From NCBI GenBank assembly GCA_027382625.1, contig JAJKFJ010020725.1, positions 62,001 through 126,000 of the forward strand: DNA of 64,000 nucleotides, given 5' to 3'. This DNA is from Tetmemena sp. SeJ-2015. Its lineage: Eukaryota > Ciliophora > Spirotrichea > Sporadotrichida > Oxytrichidae. The position numbers were made by a program, and so were the translations under genes. Positions 1 through 9,643 of the stretch are shown in pieces (position 1 is the first letter of the stretch; each line of letters opens with the position of its first letter). A model generated the notes under the pieces. That model saw only the letters and a program-made list of their open reading frames with translations, was not told the origin of the DNA and ran no database searches.

Positions 1-138
1 TCATCTATTTCTTTGGCAGAGAACTAATTTATCTTTAGGTCAACTGAGACTGTGTATTATCTTTTATAAACTAAAGATTGATTAAGGCTGCCCTCTTGAA
101 TAAAAATTGGAAAAATCAATTCTATAAAAGATTCAAGC

Positions 139-936
139 CTAAATTTTATTAATCAGCTCACCATGAGCACAGATAACTGCGTTCTTTATCTCAGGTGGCA
201 AATCTGATTACTCTGCAAAAGGAAGAGAAGGGTCTGAGTCAACCACTGCCTTCACGAAAGGCATCAGTCTTTCATATGTAATTTGCAATGATGAATAAGA
301 TTGGCATTTCTGCTGGTAGATGGTCCACTGAATGGAAGAGGACACTGTTTTCATGGGCATCTCCCATGCTATCAGAGAATTCTTCTTTGATGGGATCATA
401 TAAGAGGAATGGCTTCTCAATTGATGTGAACTGGCTTGTAAACTCAATAGATCCCATATAGTCAGCTGAGATATCACAGACACCTAGTAATGCTGATGTC
501 TTCTTAATTTGAGCTTCTCTGAGTTCTTCGATGGAGAGGACTCTAGGATACTTAGCCTCCCAGTAAATACCGTTAATGATAAAGTGAACGAAGGGAAGAT
601 ACTCTCCAAACTTAGACTCAAACATGTTAGGGTGAGAGTAGTACTCTTGCTTTGAGAATTCTTTTCCATCCTTGTGGCGCACAAGATGCTTGCCTTATTA
701 TAGGATTTTGTCTACTAATGAGAGATGATTATCTTTTTGTTATCGTACTTTGTTGCAACATCTTTAAGTTCATCAGGGTCAACAAATAAGAGTTAAGCAT
801 TTATATAAATACGTGAGGAAGTTGTTCAAGGACTTCGATGTTCGCACTAAAGCATGAAAGGAGTTCCAACTTTGGCAATATTTTTAGCCACTCTTACGAG
901 AGCATCCTTCATGGCATCATAATCCTCATACATATA
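139..936 (-). CDS. AASS: AASS (LKR/SDH) scrambled gene, MDS cluster A
   Basis: Encodes part of the lysine-ketoglutarate reductase domain of the bifunctional lysine-degradation enzyme (lysine + 2-oxoglutarate to saccharopine). On the minus strand I read DAMKDALVRVAKNIAKVGTP (about 930-860), then EVLEQLPHVFVDPDELKDV, HLVRHKDGKEFSK, NGIYWEAKYPRVL, CDISADYMGSIEF and PFVKAVVDSDPSLPF. These match animal/plant LKR in order. Two MDSs are present: 853-936 and 139-839. Between them 15-20 residues of the family are missing and are found in cluster B. Two small IESs interrupt 139-839: one with pointer TATTT (copies 784-788 and 807-811) and one with pointer CAT (copies 686-688 and 718-720). A frame jump near 290 (after LPAEMPI) has no clear pointer and is unresolved. 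The saccharopine dehydrogenase half is not in the window. Confidence 0.9.
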
Positions 937-1084
937 TACTCAATATAATTTACTGATACATTAAATTTAATGCGCTTTAAATGGGTGGAAAGGATTAGTA
1001 TGTGTATTCTAACTTTTCTTAATGAAGTTCATCAAGCCAGACTAAGTCGAGAATCAGAAATCTTCATATAAGATTTCTATATCG

Positions 1085-1366
1085 ATCTCAAACGTTTAGA
1101 TAGTTAAGGACAAAGACTATGAGTATTAGAGTCATTTAATTATCTTATCAGCAAGTGCTTTTGGAAAATAACATATCGCTTTCTTTGGAGGAAAGAATGA
1201 CAACTATTTCAAGGACATCAAGAACATAGCGTTGAGTAATTTAATTCGCAATTCAATCTTCATGTACGACATCAGTAAGTATAAAAGAAGGTTTTAAAAC
1301 TCACCGAATAGAAAATAATGCATGGGTTGAGGTTGCAAACTATGGATGCTATCCAGAAGGCAGCAG
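1085..1366 (+). CDS. Kelch-repeat protein, plus-strand MDS
   Basis: Plus-strand coding reads HLIILSASAFGKQHIAFFGG and later SNLIRNSIFMYDI. An intron follows (1275-1311, GTAAGT...TAG), then NNAWVEVANYGCYPEGSR. The pattern (hydrophobic strand, GG doublet, W about 30-40 residues later, then P.GSR) is that of Kelch beta-propeller blades. Splicing restores frame exactly. The segment abuts the oppositely oriented Kelch MDS that begins at 1365, so plus and minus coding pieces of one gene meet back to back. Where the plus pieces belong relative to the minus pieces could not be fixed by a pointer. Confidence 0.7.
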
Positions 1367-1523
1367 ATTATTATGAGATTATTATCAGTTATATGATATG
1401 CTCCTCCACCGCCAAAGAGAACCAATTCATAATTTGACATATAAAATTGCAAGAATAGTTGCCGTAGTTTCCATCTAGCTCTGTAATAATTCTCGTGTCA
1501 TTAAAAGGTTCTCTTGCAAAGCC
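1365..1523 (-). CDS. Kelch-repeat protein, minus-strand MDS cluster A
   Basis: Two tiny MDSs. MDS 1453-1523 encodes GFAREPFNDTRIITELDG and NYGNYS, bounded by pointers GGCTTTGCAA (1514-1523) and AACTATTC (1453-1460). MDS 1365-1425 encodes LVLFGGGGAYH, bounded by TTGGTTCT (1418-1425) and ATAATCT (1365-1371). Each pointer has its partner in the same order at 4.6-4.8 kb on the minus strand. Inserting these pieces there gives a continuous Kelch blade sequence in frame. This is a textbook odd/even scrambled arrangement. The product is probably a cytosolic beta-propeller scaffold; no partner domain is visible. Confidence 0.85.
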
Positions 1524-2245
1524 TTAAATTAAAGTTTCCCAATACACCAGTATATTATAATTGACTATGGATAGCTACTTAGAATCTCTTTAGCCTCCCA
1601 ATATCCTCTGATCATCTCTAGAGAATTAAGCGTATGAGGAAATTTCCTTTATAAATGATCATTAAAGTTTTCTTTGTGCCTTATTTATGATTCATAATGA
1701 GCCAGTGTAGGTTGCTGAGAGTGTTTTCTCGAAAATCTTTTTGAACTTTTAAAACCTATTATAAATTGGTTGTGCCTCTATTTCAGCTTGTAGGTTTGTT
1801 GATTGATTGGAACTTATTGCAAAAATAATATGATATGTGCTTAAGGATAATATACATTCTCTCCAGTTATACTATCCTATTTAAGAAGGAATAAGTTATC
1901 CAGGTTCTAGTTTCTTTTTAAGCATCGAAATAGAATGTAAAATAGGGTTTTCAAATGTCGAAGTTGATGCTGACTCTCAATTTCTAAAGGTATATGAGCA
2001 TTTTAACTAAGTCTAGTCTGTCATCCTTAACGCTTATCTATGCTCTATTTATTCCCCTTTTATTTCATTCCATTTTAAGCCAAACATACGATGAATGTTT
2101 AATGAATAAATAAGTTTTTGGTCAGTTTGATACTCAATTTTGGATTAATTTAAATAGGGCACTTCATAATCGCATCTGCTTATGTACGACACTTTTATCT
2201 AATCAAAATCGGTAGCTTGATTAATTATTCTATCAACCTTTGACC
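1524..2245. other. Non-coding or unresolved germline spacer
   Basis: About 0.7 kb between the Kelch A pieces and AASS cluster B. No frame resembles a family, and no long open stretch agrees with its neighbours. It may hold IES or germline-limited DNA, or very short MDSs that cannot be recognised by eye. Confidence 0.4.
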
Positions 2246-3250
2246 TCACTTTACTCTGTCTTGATGGATATCCTTAGCGATTTGAGTGTTGAAGTCTGGA
2301 CCTGTACCCTGGAAGATCTCAATTTTGTGGAATTGAGAAAGAGACTCCACTGCGTCCTTGCATTAGTCCATGAGGTCGTGATCCTTAGCCATCAATTGCA
2401 TAGTCACCTAAGATTTATGGTCAACCTAGTTGCCGACCTCCCACTCTACGACTCTGAACTCAATCTGGCACTCTTCAAGTTTATCAATTAGCTTATTGAA
2501 AAACTTGGTATCGAAGAGATGGCCTTAGAACACAACAGTTTAATACAAAATATAGGAATTGCTTATCCAAATAGAGACTAATGAGTGTCGAACATAATTC
2601 CTCTTCTGAGAGAACTTCTCTTTCCTTCAGCTTCCTTAACCTTAGCCATATATTCCTCCTAATGTCTTTTAGTCTGTTCTCTAATCTTTCTCAGCTGCTA
2701 AATGTATAAGAAGGAGGGAGTCAGCTCACCTCAAAAAACAATGATGATAATACGTCGATCGATCAGTCTTTCTCCAAAGTGGTTGCTTGCTTCCTTTGGC
2801 ATTTCAAACGTAGATAAGATGCTGGCCTGAGAATTGAGAGATGTCAAAATTGCTAGTAGAAATAACTTCGATGATTCCCTATGCGACTCTGCCTGTTCCA
2901 GTGACTGCGAAAACCATTGGTGAGAATTACTTAGGAGTTCTACTACCATATAAACCTCATACATATAGGCACTTCCGAGGAAGATGAAAGGAGTTTACAG
3001 TTTCTTCTGCAACAAGAATTCTCCAACACCTCTGAAGAAATCAAAGGCTCCTGCTATTTATATTTTTTTTTATAAGGAGTTAATTGAATGCTATGCCTGC
3101 ATATCGGCCAAAAGCGACCAATCTTTGGGGATTATCTTCTTTGTTTTCTCTAATGCACTCGTAGTCAATCATTCTAATCTTTTTTTCAAGCAATTCATCA
3201 AGCAGCCCCATATTGTATTCTTGAGCTTTAATTGTATGCGAAAAGAAGAA
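2246..3250 (-). CDS. AASS: AASS (LKR/SDH) scrambled gene, MDS cluster B
   Basis: Supplies the LKR pieces that cluster A lacks. MDS B0 (about 3250-2955) encodes [20 protein letters not shown] and [20 protein letters not shown], then GIAGAF across an IES with pointer ATAGCA (copies 3052-3057, 3089-3094). MDS B1 (2917-2865) encodes [18 protein letters not shown], the Rossmann-like LKR motif. MDS B2 (2703 down to about 2246) encodes [20 protein letters not shown] and then [18 protein letters not shown] with VVEWEVGN, which resembles the interdomain region known from plant LKR/SDH. Shared pointers dictate the order B0-A1-B1-A2-B2: a 13-mer TATATGTATGAGG, then ATG, ATCGAAGT and ATTTAG. All four junctions restore frame. 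The reading ends at a TGA near 2246; the SDH domain must lie elsewhere. Confidence 0.88.
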
Positions 3251-3633
3251 TTAAAATAGAAACTAATGAATAAGTTTATTCATGTCAGACCGAATGATAG
3301 ATAATTGAAAGAGACTAATATTTAATAATCAAAGCGTAAAGATTTCTCAGATCATTGGCAAATCTTTGCTTAAATATTTCATGATATTTTAACAAGAGTA
3401 AGATTTATATAAATGAAGGATAGTAACTAATTTATATTTATGCAGTACATACTAATTCAAAAATGAAGATAATATCCAATTATGTCAAATTTTTTATTTT
3501 CTGCTTATTTATACTCAAGCACACATAAAGAGAGAAAACTTTAAAGGACAAAATTAGAAAAAGGTGTTGAAAATTAGTTCATTAATAGAACTTAATTAAA
3601 TAAAACAGTCTATTTTCTATCAAGTCTATGCAG
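3251..3633. other. AT-rich spacer between oppositely oriented AASS pieces
   Basis: AT-rich, with scattered stops in all frames. No conserved protein motif was seen. It separates AASS cluster B (minus) from the AASS N-terminal piece (plus), so it is expected to be eliminated or lie outside the mature chromosome. Confidence 0.4.
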
Positions 3634-3805
3634 ATGAGTTTCAGCGAAGCAAATTTAGAATAAATTTTAAGAATACTGAAGATTAATTAGAATCTTTAAT
3701 CTGCATAGTGGATCTAGAGAAGATGCGCTCTCACACCAAGAGAAGTAGAACAGATTGTGGCAATGGGTATTAGAGTACTCGTGCAGTCATCACCAAACAG
3801 GTGCT
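3634..3805 (+). CDS. AASS: AASS N-terminal MDS, inverted
   Basis: Plus-strand segment whose frame ends in RRCALTPREVEQIVAMGIRV followed by LVQSSPNRCYS. This is the conserved N-terminus of LKR (family pattern W.RR.PL.P..V..L...GI.V.VQPS..R.Y). It lies on the opposite strand to the rest of the gene, so the AASS locus contains an inversion. The frame is open from an ATG at 3634, but the residues before the conserved part are not recognisable, so the true start is uncertain. The next LKR stretch (up to the SHTIKAQ-like motif that opens cluster B) was not found; a further small MDS may be elsewhere. Confidence 0.75.
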
Positions 3806-3959
3806 ACTCTCATTTAATTATAACTATGAATAGTATTCTAACGAACTATGGTTCATCATTAGAATTTAATTCAATCAGAATCAGAAAAGACTCAAATATT
3901 CGAAGAAGGAAAGCTCAAAAGTTTTATTTCAATAGAATGAGTATAAGAGCCAAAAGAAG

Positions 3960-4265
3960 CTGCCAATGATGTCTCTAGAGATAATTAAATTGCAGCCTTC
4001 GGGTAAACCTCCTGCTCCTAGATGCTTACACTCAGCAAGGCATTTATTTTTCTGGCTTCAGTTTATTCTTAAATATGAAAGTCTACTGCCCATCTCAGAT
4101 TTATCAATTCGATCAAAGTAAGTTCGACTTCTTTATTTATCTCTATAGATGACATTAACTTTGAAACTAAGGGTTATGTCTTCAAAGATAGAATTCAAGA
4201 TGTCTTATCTGAAGCTAAAGAGGAAAAACTATGTCATATGATATTTCCAGAATCATCAAAGTAAA
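3960..4265 (+). CDS. Kelch-repeat protein, second plus-strand MDS
   Basis: Plus strand reads LQPSGKPPAPRCLHSA, a typical Kelch inter-blade motif. In another frame IYFSGFSLFLNMKVYCPSQI follows, then YQFDQ. An intron (GTAAGT...TAG, about 4120-4150) leads to DINFETKGYVFKDRI and QDVLSEAKEEKLCHMIF. The frame change near 4030 suggests a small IES or an MDS boundary whose pointer I could not settle. It probably belongs to the same scrambled Kelch gene as the pieces at 1.1-1.5 kb and 4.4-4.9 kb, which is inference from family and proximity. Confidence 0.55.
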
Positions 4266-4399
4266 AGCTTTTGCGTTTAATATATATCCTGAATTGATTT
4301 AATTTATCTATTTCAGTTTTTTAGATTTTCTAAAGTATCTAGCTGTGAGTTTTTTGGGCTGTTTAGTGATCTCACACTTAATCCAACTTTTCAGTTCTA

Positions 4400-4960
4400 A
4401 AGAGGCAATTATAATCTACTTTCAAAGTTACTTCAAAATCCTCCATGAACTGTGAGAATACAACCATACACATCAGCTGCATGATGCATCCTTCTCCTTG
4501 GAGCTTCTTACAAAACGCCATCTCTCTCATAGGGAATAAAGCCGTCTGTTTCCCATTTCTTAGTCTCTAAAATAGGTTTGTATATTAAGAAGTAATACTT
4601 ACTGGTATCTAAAAGTTTCACATCATTTAGAGTGAGTCTGATCTAGATTATAAAGTATTTCTCTCTATCTTTAGAACCAAGTTGTTCTTATAGACTGAAA
4701 GAGTGTGTCCAAATCTCTTTTATGGATAATCAATCCCCTCTTCTCCCTTATTTTCTAATACCTGGCATGAATAGTTACTTCCTTTTGCAAAGCCTCCGAA
4801 AAGATAGATTCGTTTCCTAATAATTCATCCTCTCATGAAAAGCAATTCCATATTTTTCTGATAATCTCGAAGTTCCTAAGTTTCTCTTCTAGAATTTCAA
4901 GTTGGGCAAGATTCTTCCTATCAGTTTCATCATATTCAGGAAATATACTTAAAGACTTAA
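4400..4960 (-). CDS. Kelch-repeat protein, minus-strand MDS cluster B
   Basis: Minus strand reads KRIYLFGGFA (about 4810-4785), then after an 8 bp spacer NYSCQVLENKGEEGIDYPQK and RFGHTLSVYKNNLVL (4776-4673). After another boundary at 4651 it reads IRLTLNDVKLLDT, an intron (GTAAGT...TAG, 35-36 bp) and KKWETDGFIPYERDGVLQEA with RRMHHAADVYGCILTVHGGF. These are consecutive Kelch blades. The gaps are filled precisely by the two small MDSs at 1365-1425 and 1453-1523. An in-frame TGA after VHGGF near 4435 marks the next MDS end. Upstream (4.95-5.0 kb) a minus-strand stretch (NLAQLEILEEKLRNFEIIRK) may be its N-terminal part. Confidence 0.82.
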
Positions 4961-5555
4961 AATTCAAGTTTCACTTAACTTTTAAAGAGTTATAGCGTCT
5001 AACCCTTTCAGCTTAATGGATGAAAGGAACTTGAAGGAAGTTGTAAGCAGGAAAGTAGATTTAATTTGTTTTAAGCTCTCTCGGGGACACTTTGGGGAAT
5101 TTAATGTTTATAGAAATTTGGTTCTTGGAAATCTTCTAACTCTCATTTATCAGGTCGATTCGTATTCATCCTGTAGTTTTCAAATTATAATTATGATGGC
5201 AAATGAACTGACTCTCTCGATTGATTATTTTATAGGCCCTCTTGAATAGTATCATTAGGCTTGTTTAACATTTTAACTTCTTATTTGTAATTAAATTGTA
5301 AATCTAAATTAGTTAGATAAAGCAGAGATTTAAAAATATACTTGGAAATGATTTAGCATTATAATGATGAAACACGTTAAATTAACAAACTTTTATATCT
5401 TAAAAATTCAATTTTTGCAAGTTTAATTAATTGACTCTAATAAGTGTGAAGAATTATTCATCATTTGATTTATAGTGCCAACTAAAATTTTAGTACTTTT
5501 TAATTTTGGGATGGTACAAAATATTAGGTTTTTCAGAGACAAACAAAAGAAAGCT

Positions 5556-7380
5556 TCAGTTCTCAATCTCACATCCTTAATGTTATTAGAAATACTTAAT
5601 TATATACTCCTATATCTATGCTCTATAATGGAAATTCATTCCTTCTCTAACGTCATCATCATTCATTTCCTCCTTTATCATATCAACCTCAATAGACTCA
5701 AATTTAATATCACACAATTCTTAAGGTTTAAATATATCATTAGACTTCTAGCTTGCGAATTTCTTTGTTTGCTGACGATTAACTATCTCAGTTTAATAAT
5801 TCTTCTTTGGAGATGATTTGATGGGTATCTTGTCGAAACTGAACATGCCTTTAGAATTATCTGAATTCTAAAATATGCTCTTGAGCTTATCCTTCTTTTC
5901 TTTCAACAGACGTTGAATATAGCCCTACATGACTGCAGTTTCAGCTGCTTGGCTATTGGACTTAAATCCTGCCTTATTATACTTCAAGCTCTGAGGTGTC
6001 TAGCTAGTAGTAATCTTCTCAAAGAGCTTTGAGTCTTGAGATAATGGGTTTAGGTTTGAGATTATGCTTATGTGACTGTTCTGATTTAGAAACTGCTAAT
6101 TCTACTTTTGCTGGGTGCTGAAAGTTTTCACTTCCTTAGATACTGCAATAGTCAGATAACGAAGCTGAAGTGGAGTCAGTAATGAATTTTAGCCATTTTG
6201 AGTTGCAAACTATCTTGGTAGTTGCTTAATTTAGAATTTGATGCACTCATAGAATTAAATAGATTATGAGAGATGCTTAAAAATTAATTCTTCTTGATAT
6301 GAGATAAAGATGGAGGCAAAAAGCTGTTCATTCCTTTGGATCCAGAAATAAATTGGAGTTTAAGTTTAAGATTACTAGCATCGTGGTTCTCCAAAATATC
6401 ATCATCATCATCGTTATCAAAGTCATTCTCTGTGTTCTTGTTATCAATGCCATCAAGGATTCTTGATTCTTCCTTGTTTTTCCTTTTGAGAGGGTTTCTC
6501 TGGAGAGTAGGCTTAGCTATGAGATTTTTGGATTATTCTATTAGATAAAATAAAAAATAAAACTTATTCTAGTAGCATCTCTGCTCATGTTTTAATCTTT
6601 GTTCCCACCTGGTAATACCAAATTAGAGGCATTCTTCTTTAGTATCGTTTTCGTTGTACCAGGTGCTCCATGAGGATTCTTTTTTAACTGCTAGTCGAGC
6701 TCTTCCTTCTCTTATACATGCCTAGTCAAGCTAATGAGTTTTTCATAATCTTAGTTCAGTAATGCGATCGATGAGTTAATTTAGAGTTTGAAATCCTTAA
6801 AAATGATAGACATGAATATATGTATGAAGGAAATGATACTCCTTCTTTCCTTGTGGTTGATTTTTGTCCTCCTTTTTTAACCTTGCTTCCAGCATCTTTA
6901 AACTTTGCAGAGCATTTGAATCTGGAATACCGCTCACATTTAATCCTTAAGAAGAAGCCACTGACATCTTTCTAGATGCGAAAGGGTTTCTAGGAGAGGG
7001 CGAACCATCTTTTCTCTTCGCAGAACTTTGAGCATCTTACAAGTTTGAATTCTACCTTCGCCCAGATTACTAGCTTCTACCTAACTGGCTTTCATAAACT
7101 TTCAACTTCTCACCTTCATTTGAGAAGAAGAAATCTCCTCCATCTTCTTGATTCTACAGCTAGATTGAGCTCGAATATATTTGACCCTCTTGTCTGAGTG
7201 ACTGCTTTCTCTTCTTCTCTTTTTCAAGCTGACTCTTATCGAAAAATTTTGAAGCTTGGACAGGTCTAAAGCCAGAGCTGTTACTTCCTTGCCCTAGGAA
7301 ATCTACTTAAAGCAAAAAATAAAAGCAGAGATATTCTCACATTAAATCTTAAGTGAGTTGCTTCTAGCTCTGAGAGCCAT
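5556..7380 (-). CDS. Hypothetical low-complexity, charged protein
   Basis: Minus-strand gene of roughly 580 residues. It starts MALRARSNSLKIQ, passes an intron (GTGAG...AAG, about 7311-7345) and continues DFLGQGSNSSGFRPVQASKF. Then come SPSPRNPFASRKMSV, GNKDQNMSRDAT, NDFDNDDDDDILENHD (an Asp run), GSKGMNSFLPPSL, QRLLKEKKDKLKS and FESIEVDMIKEEMNDDDV, ending EIEN at TGA 5556-5558. It is rich in Gln (TAA/TAG codons), Lys and Ser and probably disordered with short helices. There is a second break (intron or IES) near 6.8 kb and an unresolved frame change near 6.19 kb. No domain is recognised. Confidence 0.65.
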
Positions 7381-7522
7381 TTAATTGGGGAAACATTTCA
7401 AGAGTAAATTATAAGAAAAGATGCATATAATTGCTCTCACCAAATGAGAACTACCAACTCATTCCAAAATGAGAAGAGTGAAAATGAATTAATAATTTAA
7501 TAAATAAACTAAGGCGAATAAT

Positions 7523-7892
7523 ATGAAGACCACATACGAGCTCTACCTTGAGGCCAACGCTAGACTTTACCAGTGCTTCGAAAGTGTGAATCAAGATCAG
7601 TACAAGGCTCTTTCCAAGCAAGAGCAAGACCAGCTCTGCCACTCAGAGAGATAGGAAGTTGCTGCTTTCCTCTCCAACGACTCTCTCAGATTCGGAAACC
7701 TCCTCCAAGAGAGACTCAATATCATCAAGCCTCATCAGTGAACAGGAAATCGGCACTTTAGTTGCCACGCAAGTGTAGAAGGCGCTCTACTTTGATAGAA
7801 TTGATGTTTTCGAAAGAGCAAAGAAGAGACCTTCTTCACAACCAAGCGTTGGATTTAACTTGGCAAATCAACTTATCTTAGATTAATTTTGA
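7523..7892 (+). CDS. Small conserved-looking protein of unknown function
   Basis: About 119 residues. It starts MKTTYELYLEANARLYQCFE and continues KQEQDQLCHSERQEVAAFL, SLRFGNLLQERLNII, then SEQEIGTLVATQVQKALYFD and ends LANQLILDQF at TGA 7890-7892. The direct reading stops at TGA 7739. However, the repeat TCATCA occurs at 7722-7727 and 7732-7737, and deleting one copy plus the four bases between them joins the two open frames. Codon use (GC-rich third positions) matches the highly expressed genes of this window. It is a mostly helical, soluble protein. No family is recognised. Confidence 0.75.
7728..7737 (+). other. Candidate ultra-short IES (4 bp plus pointer TCATCA)
   Basis: The sequence TCATCA-AGCC-TCATCA lies exactly where the upstream frame hits TGA and the downstream frame begins. 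Removing 10 bp restores a continuous reading frame (RLNIISEQEIG). It could instead be a replication-slippage polymorphism, or an assembly error in a repeat. Confidence 0.6.
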
Positions 7893-8286
7893 ATTAAATA
7901 AGAAGAGAAACTCTAATGCAAGGTCGAGGAGTGAGCAAGACCAAGCATAGAACTTTCTCTTGCCTATTTTATTTAACAATTTATCATACCCAAGATTTCC
8001 TTTCTTCCTTCTCTCTAAGCTCCTCTCTCATTTTGAGCTCTCTTAATTTAATTTTGTTCTATTCATTATAAAAAGATTCCAGTCCTAAGTTATATCATCC
8101 AACTAGCTTTCATTATTTATCATCCTACTCTTTTTATAATGTTAATTTTACCTTATAGTATAATTAATCTAGATGAGGATATAAAAGCAAGACTTTTACA
8201 AATTTAGAAATACAAATACCTTCTGCGCTTCTCAATTGATAGTTTGGCAACTTATATTGACATATTTCGTGCAGCTCATTCTTTCT

Positions 8287-9307
8287 TCAAGACATCTCCA
8301 TCTGCTCATTTTCAATTTCCTCAAGAGCTCTTGCAGTGAGGCCATCAACTGTGTGTCTGTCGAGGATTTTGTGCTTATAGCCTGTATCAGCAGAGATGAT
8401 GCTGATCTCGAGCTCTTGCTTCTTCTCCTTCATTTCTTCTTGAGCCTTGAGGAGGATTTTGGCGATGAGAGGAATAGCTTCTTGCACAGTCTTCTCTCTG
8501 AAGTTGCTCTTTTCAATTTCGTTTCTAGCGAGCTGCTTTCCTCTTCCAGAGGCACATCCATAATACTCAAAGCAAGCACCTGATGGCTCAATCATGTACA
8601 GACCTAAGCCCTTTATGTGATCGTGAGATGCGAGGATGTTACTTAAAGTTTAGAAGTTTTAAATAACATGATGAGAGAGCTTCCGAATGGGCGCATGGAT
8701 TGATAGACAGTTTGCATCTGGACTTTCATAGCAAGTCTATCTGCGAGCACTGAGGCTGGGACCTTGATGCCGAAAGTATCCTCGTATTGCTTTGACTCTT
8801 CACGAGCGCGCTGAACGAGTGATCTGCCATCTGGGGTGAGACCATTCACAACCTACAAGTATTTTAAGCTCTCTTAATGATTCTTACTCCACCAGACTGA
8901 GGAGTGACAGAGTAGATTCTCTTGTCAGTGCCAGAGACCATCATCTTGCTGAGTACGATCTTCTCAGTTCCCAATATGATACCGTCCTTGCATCTCACTC
9001 CCAAGATAGTGCTATATGAAGTTTAGAGTTGAGTCTTGGAGACTTAATTTCCCTCATAAAGTTGATTTGAACCAAGGTTAACCAACTTTTAAGAGAGAAG
9101 TTTGCGAAACTAGTTGTGGTTATTCTTTCTTACCTTGAAGTCTCAACTGCCTTCTCAGCGTATTCAATCTGGAAGATTCTACCCTCTGGGGATAGTGAAG
9201 AGCAATCATAATCGAACTATACAAGCAAGTAAGTACAATGGAAGGCAATCGATGGCAGAGATATTTAAAGATCTATTAAGTTGATATCTTACCCCTGTTC
9301 CACTCAT
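8287..9307 (-). CDS. PSMA3: 20S proteasome subunit alpha type-3
   Basis: Alpha-ring subunit of the 20S proteasome core. The assembled protein begins MSGTG, then after an intron FDYDCSSLSPEGRIFQIEYA (the proteasome alpha signature) and EKAVETS. A second intron precedes GVRCKDGIILGTEKIVLSKM, and a third precedes VVNGLTPDGRSLVQRAREES. Then come RPFGSSLILASHDH, LGLYMIEPSG and ARNEIEKSNFREKTVQEA, ending in an acidic tail EEIENEQMEMS at TGA 8287. Length and domain order match PSMA3. A 35 bp insert at 8639-8673 shifts the frame between SSLI and LASHDH; it lacks GT...AG and carries pointer CATC, so it is an IES. The introns have normal GTAAG...TAG ends. Confidence 0.93.
8639..8673 (-). other. IES in PSMA3, pointer CATC
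   Basis: A direct repeat (CATC on the minus strand, plus-strand GATG at 8635-8638 and 8670-8673) flanks an AT-rich insert. Excision gives SSLILASHDHIKGLGLYMIE, with exactly the residue count of animal PSMA3 between the conserved FG and YMI(D/E)P. Confidence 0.85.
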
Positions 9308-9643
9308 TTTATTGTAATGCGAATTTTATAAATTTAATATTCTTTCAGTTTAAATTCAACTTTCTACTCTTACTTTCATTTTAATGCTAAGAAGTGAAAT
9401 TTCTCAAGAGAAGTGAGCTGGAAAGTTAATAAAAGGATACTCGCTTAGATAATATTTTATTAGCTGTGTGTAGTTAAATAGGGGAGTTAACATGATTTCT
9501 CATCGCTGATCTCAATAAAGATTAATGATAGATGACGACTTATCCTAGAAATTACTATAAAATCTGAGCATTTAATCTAAATCTAAAGCTATATTCAATA
9601 ATAATTATTAATATATAAACTTCAGATCTCAAGCACCCTGAAA
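9308..9643. other. Intergenic region
   Basis: AT-rich spacer between the divergently oriented PSMA3 and sugar-transporter genes. It would hold both 5' ends and chromosome-breakage or telomere-addition sites. No distinct motif was recognised. Confidence 0.4.

Noticed and set aside
3757..3969. Plus-strand 70-codon frame beginning MAMGIRVLVQ as an independent small gene
   Set aside because: Its first residues are the middle of the LKR N-terminal motif, which is open further upstream from 3634. Beyond RCYS the frame is unrelated to LKR and probably runs into spacer.
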